Both the position numbers and the translations under genes were made by a program. A stretch of 50,042 bases of DNA from Bacteroidales bacterium (GTDB lineage: Bacteria; Bacteroidota; Bacteroidia; Bacteroidales; UBA932): contig JAFRPH010000055.1 in assembly GCA_017429205.1 (NCBI GenBank), positions 1 through 50,042 of the forward strand, in the 5' to 3' direction. Positions 17,953-24,066 of this stretch are shown one piece after another. Every line of letters starts with the position of its first letter. The first letter of the stretch is position 1. The notes under the pieces were generated by a model that did not search any database, was not told the DNA's origin, and was given only the letters and a program-made list of their open reading frames with translations.

Positions 17953-19119
17953 TTACAGCAGGAGCAGCAGGGCCAATAGATAGAGCGCGAAGCCCTGCGC
18001 TTTGATGCGGCGACCGGTGATGAAGTCCGTGGAAAGGCTTACGGGTTCGCGGTCGAGCACTTCCTTCAGATCCTCCCCCTTCGGAACGTCCCGGGGACTC
18101 CATTTGGAGATCAGTTCGCCGTCGTTGAAGTAGGTCGCGCCGCCATTGGCACGGTTCAGCGTGATGAGCGGCTTGTAATCGGCCAGATACACATCTTCTG
18201 GGGTGTATTCGCCCGGGACGGCGAGGATGAGGGGGGTCGCGCCGCTGATGCGGGCCTCGGCGGCCTGCGTCCGGATGCGGTCCCAATCGGCATCCTCCGG
18301 GTCATACACGGAGAACACCATCACTTTCCCGAGCACCGCCAGTTCGTCCTGATACTCGCCCTCCGCGTCGCGGAAGGAAAGGACCGGCTTGGCGGTGTTC
18401 TTGTACATCCCGCTGCGGCTGAGGGTGTCCACGCCGACGAAGGTCCAGGTTGAATCCGGCAGGGCGTCCAGGGTGAAGGACCCGCGCTGCCCGTTCCGCT
18501 CGTAGATGAAGGTCGGGACCTTGCCGTCCATCTCCTGGTAGTCGTTGTCCAGGGAGGCGAATAGTTCCGTACCGGGGGCGAACTCCGTGAAGTCGATCAT
18601 CGGCAAGTGCCGGGCGTTGTGGCAGAGGGCGAAGATGAGGGAAGGAAGGGCCAGGAAGAAGGCCACGTACTTCCCCTTCCGGGGCACGCCGAAGTTCTGG
18701 AACGGGATGAAAGCGACTGCGGACAGGGCCAGCAGGACGACGTTCTTCAGGAGCGTCTGCCCGTGGGTGAGGTGGATGGCCTCGCCGAAGCAGCCGCAGT
18801 CCATCTCCGGTTTAGCAATCCAGAGAATCAGGGTAATGATCGTGAAGAACACCACAAGAATGGAGGTGACGACCGCCGTCGTCTTGCGGAACACGCCGCT
18901 GATGAGCGCCGCGCCGGTCGTGGCCTCCACGAGGGACAGGACCATCCCGATGGCCTTCGCAGTCCCCTGCAGGAAGCCCAGGTGGAAGAACTTGAAGTAT
19001 TCGCTGACGATGAGGCCGGTGCCCACCGGGTCCAGCAGCTTGAGCAGGCCCGAGGCGAGGAACACCATGCCGATGACGACGGCGCAGAAACGCCTTAATC
19101 TATGATGTGCCTTTTTCAT
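17953..19119 (-). CDS. MauE/DoxX-like integral membrane protein (BT_3928-like)
   Basis: A 388-residue protein. The start is 19119, where ATG overlaps the tmk stop (ATGA at 19116-19119), giving MKKAHHRLRRFCAVVIGMVF; the longer frame is an antisense shadow of tmk. The N-terminal half has four to five membrane helices (VIGMVFLASGLLKLLDP, AVVTSILVVFFTIITLILWI, LLKNVVLLALSAVAF) and the conserved loop MDCGCFGEAIHLTHGQTLLK characteristic of MauE/DoxX-family proteins in Bacteroidetes. The C-terminal half is soluble, probably periplasmic, and a last hydrophobic stretch (FALYLLALLLLL) may be a further helix. The CGC pair suggests a redox or quinone-linked role, but the function in this family is not established. 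Confidence 0.8.
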   Translation of the reverse strand: MKKAHHRLRRFCAVVIGMVFLASGLLKLLDPVGTGLIVSEYFKFFHLGFLQGTAKAIGMVLSLVEATTGAALISGVFRKTTAVVTSILVVFFTIITLILWIAKPEMDCGCFGEAIHLTHGQTLLKNVVLLALSAVAFIPFQNFGVPRKGKYVAFFLALPSLIFALCHNARHLPMIDFTEFAPGTELFASLDNDYQEMDGKVPTFIYERNGQRGSFTLDALPDSTWTFVGVDTLSRSGMYKNTAKPVLSFRDAEGEYQDELAVLGKVMVFSVYDPEDADWDRIRTQAAEARISGATPLILAVPGEYTPEDVYLADYKPLITLNRANGGATYFNDGELISKWSPRDVPKGEDLKEVLDREPVSLSTDFITGRRIKAQGFALYLLALLLLL

Positions 19120-19796
19120 ACTAGATACGGGTCGACGGCCGCGCGGACCTTGGCGAAAATGTCGTCCGGAGGGAGCATCCGGCCCTCGGCGTCGCCGCAG
19201 TCGATGCGCAGGAAATGCGCATCGCGGGCGGCCTCGGCGCGGTACATGTCCCGGACGGCCTCCTGGAAGCGGATGTCCGCCTCGTGGATGTCCTGCGCAC
19301 CGTGCAGGTAGGAGCGGTCGTCGCCCTGGCGGTGCGCCGCCAGGCTCTTTTCCACAAAGCCGATGGGGACGTCCAGGAACAGGTTCAGGTCCGGTTCCGG
19401 CAGGTCGAAATCGCCATACTCCGTGTCGAAGATCCAGTTGCGCAGGCGGATCCGCTCGGGCCCCTGGGGAAGCTTCGCGCACTGGTAGGCGATGTTGGAA
19501 TACACATAGCGGTCCAGCAGGACCACCTTGCCGGCGTCCAGGGCCTCGCGCATCATCGGCGCGGCCCGGTGCCGGTCCTCCGCGAAGAGCAGGGCCACAA
19601 GCTGCGGATGCACGGCCTCGATGCTGCCGAATTCGCCCTTCAGGAAACGGCCGATGAGGTCGCCGTACACGGGGGCGTCGTAGCGCGGGAAATGGATGTA
19701 TTCCAGCGCGCCGCAGCGTTCGGTGAGGTATTCCTTCAGTTTCTTGACCTGGGTGGACTTCCCCGCCCCGTCCAGGCCCTCCAGCACGATGAGCAT
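19116..19796 (-). CDS. tmk: Thymidylate kinase
   Basis: Phosphorylates dTMP to dTDP for DNA synthesis in the cytoplasm. The 226-residue protein has the P-loop GLDGAGKST at 7-15, the substrate-binding motif LLDRYVYSNIAYQ, and a LID region around HRQGDDRSYL. It is slightly longer than typical bacterial Tmk (about 210). It is divergent from folP over a 41-nt gap containing promoter elements for both directions, and its stop overlaps the start of the downstream membrane-protein gene. Confidence 0.95.
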   Translation of the reverse strand: MLIVLEGLDGAGKSTQVKKLKEYLTERCGALEYIHFPRYDAPVYGDLIGRFLKGEFGSIEAVHPQLVALLFAEDRHRAAPMMREALDAGKVVLLDRYVYSNIAYQCAKLPQGPERIRLRNWIFDTEYGDFDLPEPDLNLFLDVPIGFVEKSLAAHRQGDDRSYLHGAQDIHEADIRFQEAVRDMYRAEAARDAHFLRIDCGDAEGRMLPPDDIFAKVRAAVDPYLV

Positions 19797-19815
19797 GATT
19801 TTTCGTTTAATCTCA

Positions 19816-19823
19816 CAAATATA
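19816..19823 (-). promoter_or_regulatory. -7 promoter element for tmk
   Basis: TATATTTG on the minus strand is a perfect match to the Bacteroidetes -7 consensus TAnnTTTG. Placed here it gives a leader of roughly 16 nt before the tmk ATG at 19796. Confidence 0.65.
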
Positions 19824-19825
19824 AC

Positions 19826-19833
19826 TATTTTTG
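19826..19833 (+). promoter_or_regulatory. -7 promoter element for folP, adjacent to the start codon
   Basis: TATTTTTG is a perfect TAnnTTTG match ending only 4 nt before the folP ATG at 19838. If the element is centred at -7, transcription would begin at or next to the A of ATG, implying a leaderless mRNA. Confidence 0.55.
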
Positions 19834-19837
19834 CGTT

Positions 19838-20650
19838 ATGAAACCGAAAATCCAGCTCCTCGGCATCGTAAACCTCACGGACGACTCGTACTACGCGGCG
19901 AGCCGGGCGCAGGACCCGGACGCCTTCCTCGCGCGCGTTGGAACGATGCTCGCGGAAGGGGCGGACTGGATCGACATCGGCGCCTGCTCCACCCGGCCCG
20001 GGGCGCAGCCTGTCGGGGCGGACGAGGAGTGGCGGCGGCTGGAACCGGCCCTGCAGGCCCTCCGGCACGCGTTTCCGGACGCCCGCGTTTCCATCGACAC
20101 CTACTGGGCGTCGGTCGTCGAGCGGGCGTACGACCTCATCGGCCCGTTCCTGGTCAATGACATTTCGGCGGGGGCGTTCGACGCGCCGATGCTGCCGCTC
20201 GTGGGTCGGCTCGGCCTCCCCTACGTCGCGATGCATCTGCGTGGAACGCCGGAAACGATGCAGTCGATGACCGACTATCCCAAAGGGGTGACGGAGGAGG
20301 TCCTGCGATACTTCAAGGCATTCGCCAGGCGCGCCGCGAAGGCCGGCGTCACGGACTGGATCCTGGACCCGGGCTTCGGCTTCGCCAAGACGGTGGAACA
20401 GAACTGGACCCTGCTGGAAGAACTGGACCGGCTGCAGGTCCTGCAGATGCCCATTCTCGTGGGAGTATCCCGCAAAAGCATGATTTACAAGCGGTTCGGC
20501 ATCACGCCCGAAGAATCGCTCCCCGCGACGCAGGTCGCGCATTACATCGCGCTCCAGCGCGGCGCCACCTGGCTCCGCGTGCACGACGTCGCCGAAGCGC
20601 GCCGCACGGTGGCTATATACGACGCAGATGGCCGATCAGGTCGGCCATGA
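19838..20650 (+). CDS. folP: Dihydropteroate synthase
   Basis: Condenses p-aminobenzoate with dihydropterin pyrophosphate in folate synthesis; target of sulfonamides. The 270-residue protein shows the family motifs in order: LGIVNLTDDSYY, DIGACSTRPGAQPVG (pterin/pABA loop 2), VSIDTYWASV, FLVNDISAG, ILDPGFGFAKTVEQNW, and VGVSRKSMIYKRFG. The ending WLRVHDVAEARRTV carries the Arg-x-His-Asp phosphate-binding motif. The ATG at 19838 is the only start consistent with the conserved N-terminus. The gene ends within a hairpin, convergent to the DivIC-like gene. Confidence 0.96.
   Translation: MKPKIQLLGIVNLTDDSYYAASRAQDPDAFLARVGTMLAEGADWIDIGACSTRPGAQPVGADEEWRRLEPALQALRHAFPDARVSIDTYWASVVERAYDLIGPFLVNDISAGAFDAPMLPLVGRLGLPYVAMHLRGTPETMQSMTDYPKGVTEEVLRYFKAFARRAAKAGVTDWILDPGFGFAKTVEQNWTLLEELDRLQVLQMPILVGVSRKSMIYKRFGITPEESLPATQVAHYIALQRGATWLRVHDVAEARRTVAIYDADGRSGRP
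20628..20648 (+). terminator. Hairpin at the folP stop codon
   Basis: ATGGCCGA / TCGGCCAT (20628-20635 and 20641-20648) form a perfect 8-bp stem with a TCAGG loop spanning the end of folP. There is no T tract, so it may act only with the adjacent dispersed palindrome as an mRNA 3' end stabiliser. Confidence 0.4.
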
Positions 20651-20657
20651 CGCATAC

Positions 20658-20684
20658 GTCATTCCCGGCTTGACCGGGAATCTC
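20658..20684. repeat. 27-bp dispersed palindrome, copy 1
   Basis: A 27-bp sequence with an 8-bp stem ATTCCCGG / CCGGGAAT (20661-20668 and 20674-20681) and a CTTGA loop, lying between convergent folP and the DivIC-like gene. An exact reverse-complement copy lies at 29242-29268. This is the palindrome type often seen dispersed between bacterial genes. Confidence 0.85.
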
Positions 20685-20685
20685 T

Positions 20686-21000
20686 TTATTCGATGATGTA
20701 GACATCCTCGCCGGGGGCGGCGAAGTGGTAGGTTTCCCGGGCGAACTTCTCCAGGGAATCCCGGCTGTTCGTGAGCGCCTGGATCTCCTCGTTCATCGCA
20801 TCGATGTCGCTGCGGAGCTGGTCCATCTGGCGCTCCTGGCGCTGGATCTCCCAGTTCGCGCGGACCCAGTTCAGGACGCTGCTGTGCGACAGGAAAAGCA
20901 GCCACAGCGCCGCCAGCGCCGTGATGACGATCACGAACGGGAGGAAGTAATTGTGGTCGCTGCGCCGCAGCAGGTTGCCCTTCTGTTTCTGGTCTGCCAT
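20686..21000 (-). CDS. Septum formation initiator (DivIC/FtsB-like)
   Basis: A 104-residue bitopic membrane protein with a short cytoplasmic N-terminus, one transmembrane helix (about residues 18-38, YFLPFVIVITALAALWLLFL), and a coiled coil (WEIQRQERQMDQLRSDIDAM) ending in a small domain with KFARETYHFAAPGEDV, the FtsB/DivIC signature. In the divisome such proteins pair with FtsL and FtsQ to activate septal peptidoglycan synthesis. The upstream minus strand has TAATTTCG, a 7/8 match to the -7 consensus. Size and topology match the family. Confidence 0.88.
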   Translation of the reverse strand: MADQKQKGNLLRRSDHNYFLPFVIVITALAALWLLFLSHSSVLNWVRANWEIQRQERQMDQLRSDIDAMNEEIQALTNSRDSLEKFARETYHFAAPGEDVYIIE

Positions 21001-21015
21001 AATTCCGGGAGATTG

Positions 21016-21048
21016 TTTGCCGACTTTTCTGCGAAATTAGTAAATTTG
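21016..21048 (+). promoter_or_regulatory. Promoter of nucleotidyltransferase gene
   Basis: TTTG at 21016-21019 and TAAATTTG at 21041-21048, separated by 21 nt, match the full Bacteroidetes -33/-7 consensus (TTTG, 19-21 nt, TAnnTTTG). The leader to the ATG at 21089 would be about 35 nt. Confidence 0.75.
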
Positions 21049-21088
21049 CACGAATTACGCGACAACAAATTAAAAAATCGTATAAGCT

Positions 21089-22021
21089 ATGAAACCCACC
21101 CTTCTCGTCCTGGCCGCCGGCATGGGCAGCCGCTATGGCGGACTCAAGCAGATGGACGGCCTCGGCCCCCACGGAGAAACCATCATCGACTATTCCATCC
21201 ACGACGCCGTGGAAGCTGGCTTCGGCAAGGTCGTCTACATCGTCCGCGAGTCCTTCAAGGCCGATATGGAGAAGGCCGTCCAGGCCAAGTACGCCGGTGT
21301 CAAGACCGTCGACGGGGAACCCCTCGAGTTCGTCTTCGTCACCCAGGAGCTGAACAAGATTCCCGCCCGCTTCCCGCTCAATCCCGAGCGCGTGAAGCCT
21401 TGGGGCACCGCCCACGCCGTCCTGATGGCGAAGGACGTCATCCACGAGCCGTTCGCCGTCATCAACGGCGACGACTTCTACGGCAAGGAGTCCTTCCGCA
21501 TCCTCGGCGACTGGTGCCGCGCCCACGCCGACACCACCGGCCAGTACTGCATCGTCGGCTTCGAGCTGGACAACACCCTGTCCGAGAACGGCACCGTCTC
21601 CCGCGGCATCTGCGCCTATGACTCGGCCGGCAACCTCACCGACATCGCCGAACACCTGGAAATCGGAAAGGAAGCCGACGGCGTCGTGTACGGCAACAAC
21701 TCCGTCACCGGCGAAAAGCACGTCGTCCTGGACGCCAAGGCGCTGTGCTCGATGAACATGTGGGGCTTCACCCCCGACTACTTCGCCAAGAGCGAGGCCA
21801 TCTTCGAGCAGTTCCTGGAGGTCAATGCCAACGAGCCCAAGAAGGAGTACTACATCCCCTTCGCCGTGGACTGCATCGTCAAGTCGGGTCAGGGTGCCTG
21901 CGAGGTGCTCTCCACCCCGTCCCGCTGGTTCGGCGTGACCTTCAAGGAGGACCGTCCCGGCGTCGTCGCCAAGTTCGCCTCCCTCGTGGAAGAAGGCGTC
22001 TATCCCAGCCCCCTGTATTGA
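21089..22021 (+). CDS. Sugar-phosphate nucleotidyltransferase family protein
   Basis: A 310-residue protein with the nucleotide-binding loop LVLAAGMGSRYGGLKQM at the N-terminus, where the Gly-rich turn and Lys bind the NTP. Other motifs are WGTAHAVLMAKDVI and the metal-binding region FAVINGDDFYG. The fold is that of enzymes coupling an NTP to a sugar phosphate, but substrate-specifying residues cannot be read with certainty, and many Bacteroidales carry this gene outside any polysaccharide cluster. The next gene starts 1 nt after its stop, so they form an operon. Confidence 0.85.
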   Translation: MKPTLLVLAAGMGSRYGGLKQMDGLGPHGETIIDYSIHDAVEAGFGKVVYIVRESFKADMEKAVQAKYAGVKTVDGEPLEFVFVTQELNKIPARFPLNPERVKPWGTAHAVLMAKDVIHEPFAVINGDDFYGKESFRILGDWCRAHADTTGQYCIVGFELDNTLSENGTVSRGICAYDSAGNLTDIAEHLEIGKEADGVVYGNNSVTGEKHVVLDAKALCSMNMWGFTPDYFAKSEAIFEQFLEVNANEPKKEYYIPFAVDCIVKSGQGACEVLSTPSRWFGVTFKEDRPGVVAKFASLVEEGVYPSPLY

Positions 22022-22022
22022 T

Positions 22023-23048
22023 ATGGCCGCTTTTTCCGCACGCAAGGTCAAGGATTATGACCTCTATTCGGGCCACGCCTGGTACGTGCCCGGTGTCAAG
22101 GGGATGTTCGGCTTCATCGGCTGGTTCCTGCTGGGCGGTCTGCTGGGCTTCATCGTTCAGCGCGTCATGGGCCTGTTCATGACCCAGCAAGCCATCCTGG
22201 ACTATGGGCAGATCGTCCTCTATCCCATCCAGTTCCTCCCCGCCATGGTCTATGCGGCGAACCAGAGTCACAAGAATATGCTTTTCGACCCGGGTTACTT
22301 GCTGGACAACAGGCATTTCGGGTCCTACGGCATGGCCCTCGCGATTCTCATCACCGTGCTGATGACCTTCGCCTCGATGTTCGTCTTCGACCTGCCCAAC
22401 TACTGGAACTTCAAGCTCACGACCAAGTCCTCCGTCCTGAACCAGTTCTATGAGCTGTTCTCCGAGATGATGAAACAGATGATCGGCGGTCCGATCTGGG
22501 CCTCCTTCCTGGTCGCGGCCATCTTCGCCCCGATCTTCGAGGAGTGGCTGTGCCGGGGCATGGTGCTCCGCGGCCTGCTGACAAAGATGAAGCCCGGCTG
22601 GGCCATCGTCGTCTCCGCCGTCTTCTTCGCCGTCATCCACGCGAACCCCTGGCAGGCCCTGAACGCCTTCCTGATCGGCCTGATGATGGGCTATGTCTAC
22701 TACAAGACCGGCTCCCTGATCCTCACGATGGTCATCCATTTCGTGAACAACGGCACCACCGTCATCCTCTCCAACATCGAGCAGTTCAAGGACATGCAGG
22801 ATCTCTACCTCGTCGAAATCATGGACAAGAGCACCTACTATCAGGTCTTCACCGTCTGCGTCCTCATCCTCGCCGCCTGCCTCTGGGCCATCTCCCGCAT
22901 CAAGGTCGAGAACCCCTGGGGCAACATCGACCGCATCCCGCCGGTCGACGAGACGGTGGCGCCGGTCACCGAGGAGATGCCCACGGACGAAGCTCCCGCC
23001 TCCGAGGAGCTCCCCGCTGACGAAGATCCTGCCGTTCCTGCGGAATAG
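22023..23048 (+). CDS. CPBP family intramembrane metalloprotease
   Basis: A 341-residue polytopic membrane protein. The conserved CPBP (Abi/CaaX-like) motifs are visible: FEEWLCRG with Glu173 and Glu174 plus Arg178, FAVIHANPWQ with its His, and MVIHFVNNGTT with the second His. These supply the metal ligands and catalytic Glu inside the membrane. Several hydrophobic helices precede and follow; the C-terminal tail is acidic and Pro-rich (VTEEMPTDEAPASEEL) and probably disordered. Family members process prenylated peptides or act in bacteriocin self-immunity; no peptide substrate gene is seen nearby. Immediately follows the nucleotidyltransferase gene. Confidence 0.9.
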   Translation: MAAFSARKVKDYDLYSGHAWYVPGVKGMFGFIGWFLLGGLLGFIVQRVMGLFMTQQAILDYGQIVLYPIQFLPAMVYAANQSHKNMLFDPGYLLDNRHFGSYGMALAILITVLMTFASMFVFDLPNYWNFKLTTKSSVLNQFYELFSEMMKQMIGGPIWASFLVAAIFAPIFEEWLCRGMVLRGLLTKMKPGWAIVVSAVFFAVIHANPWQALNAFLIGLMMGYVYYKTGSLILTMVIHFVNNGTTVILSNIEQFKDMQDLYLVEIMDKSTYYQVFTVCVLILAACLWAISRIKVENPWGNIDRIPPVDETVAPVTEEMPTDEAPASEELPADEDPAVPAE

Positions 23049-23096
23049 CCTCGCATAGGCGTTGTTGGGAAGCGCCTGCCCATCACTGATTTACAG

Positions 23097-23133
23097 AAAG
23101 TGCTTTAGGTCAAATCGACTAAAGCACTTTTTA
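23097..23133. terminator. Bidirectional terminator
   Basis: Perfect 12-bp stem AAAGTGCTTTAG / CTAAAGCACTTT (23097-23108 and 23119-23130) with a 10-nt loop, flanked by T residues on the plus strand and A residues at the left. It serves the CPBP gene and the convergent MurU-like gene. Confidence 0.85.
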
Positions 23134-23162
23134 TATTCATCTATATGTCAATCGTTTCCGTT

Positions 23163-23972
23163 CTACGGTAATAATTGGCGGCAAGTGGCTTCCGCTTCGG
23201 GAAGCGCGTCGAACTTGCCCACATCGACCAGCTGGAAGTCCGGCGGGACGGCGGCGTAGATGGGATAGTCGGCGCAGGCGCGGAGGTAGAAGTCCACGAT
23301 GGAGAAGCGGTCGCCGAAGCCGTACCGGTCGAAGGCGTCGAAGATGACCGGCGACATCAGGTGGATGCCGGCGAAGGCGAGCTTGCGGCACCGGTCCGGG
23401 TCGATGTCGGGGAACGGGCTGCGGACTTCCCCGGTCGCGATGTTGGTCCATCCCTTCAGCCGGTTGTCCTCGTCGAACAGGAAATACCGCTGCGTCTTCC
23501 GTTCGCTCGCCACCAGCGTCACCAGCGCCCCCTCCCGGTGCTGCTCCCGCAGCCATCCCAGGTCCAAGTTGCTGACAATGTCCACGTTATGGACGAGGAA
23601 GGGCTCGTTTGTCATTCCGAGCGAAGCGAAGGAATCTCCTTCTGTCATTTCGAGCGGAGCCGCAGGCGGAGTCGAGAAATCTGTCAGCAGGTGCTTCGCA
23701 TAGCGAATCCCCCCGCCCGTCTCCCGCAGGAAGTCCCGCTCGTCGGAGACGGCGATGTGGGCGCCGAAGTCGTGGGAATGGAGGTAGTGGATGATCTGGT
23801 CCGGGAAGTGATGGACATTCACGACGAGGTCGTCATACCCCGCCGCAACAAGCTTGGTGATGACGTGGTACAGCAACGGCTGCCCGCACACGGGCACGAG
23901 CGCCTTCGGCATCGTGTCCGTAATGGGTTTCAAGCGGGTTCCCAGCCCCGCGGCAAAGATCATCGCTTTCAT
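23163..23972 (-). CDS. MurU-like nucleotidyltransferase with in-frame repeat insertion
   Basis: A 269-residue NTP transferase: MKAMIFAAGLGTRLKPITD is the nucleotide loop, PKALVPVCGQPLLYHV is the conserved PK..L...G.P, and VHNVDI (Asp131) is the metal-binding strand. Family resemblance is to MurNAc-1-phosphate uridylyltransferase MurU. The adjacent AmgK-like kinase supports the AmgK-MurU pathway, which recycles N-acetylmuramic acid to UDP-MurNAc. Between the 'ETGGGIRYAKHLL' strand and 'EPFLVHNVDI', where relatives have only a few residues, lie about 26 extra residues (97-122, including EMTEGDSFASLGMT) encoded by a dispersed DNA repeat. The insertion keeps the frame and precedes the metal-binding strand, so activity is uncertain. 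Substrate assignment is an inference. Confidence 0.82.
   Translation of the reverse strand: MKAMIFAAGLGTRLKPITDTMPKALVPVCGQPLLYHVITKLVAAGYDDLVVNVHHFPDQIIHYLHSHDFGAHIAVSDERDFLRETGGGIRYAKHLLTDFSTPPAAPLEMTEGDSFASLGMTNEPFLVHNVDIVSNLDLGWLREQHREGALVTLVASERKTQRYFLFDEDNRLKGWTNIATGEVRSPFPDIDPDRCRKLAFAGIHLMSPVIFDAFDRYGFGDRFSIVDFYLRACADYPIYAAVPPDFQLVDVGKFDALPEAEATCRQLLP
23607..23684. repeat. Dispersed palindromic repeat inside the MurU-like gene
   Basis: Two adjacent units are present: GTCATTCCGAGCGAAGCGAA followed by GGAATCTC (23611-23638), and GTCATTTCGAGCGGAG...GTCGAGAAATC (23644-23682). Each is an imperfect palindrome. They match the widespread dispersed repeat whose spurious translations read CHSERSEES / VISSEAEKS. 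The total insertion of about 78 nt preserves the reading frame. Confidence 0.85.
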
Positions 23973-24025
23973 CGTCTTCCTAAGCGTCTCACCTATCTAT
24001 TTATCAATCAATATCTTACATAATT

Positions 24026-24051
24026 CTCCCTGGGGAAAATGCACCAGGGAG
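24026..24051. repeat. Intergenic hairpin between the kinase-RapZ and MurU-like genes
   Basis: CTCCCTGG / CCAGGGAG form a perfect 8-bp inverted repeat with a 10-nt loop. On the minus strand (direction of both genes) no good T tract follows, so it may be a weak attenuator or an mRNA processing hairpin in the 94-nt gap rather than a terminator. Confidence 0.5.
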
Positions 24052-24066
24052 TTTTCGGTAATCATC

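Noticed and set aside
17953..19482. A 509-residue version of the MauE-like protein starting at 19482
   Set aside because: The extra 121 residues are antisense-like Arg/Pro/Gly-rich shadow of tmk; the ATGA overlap at 19116-19119 marks the real start.
24026..24051. Strong terminator between the kinase-RapZ and MurU-like genes
   Set aside because: The hairpin lacks a T tract on the coding strand, so it is listed only as an inverted repeat.
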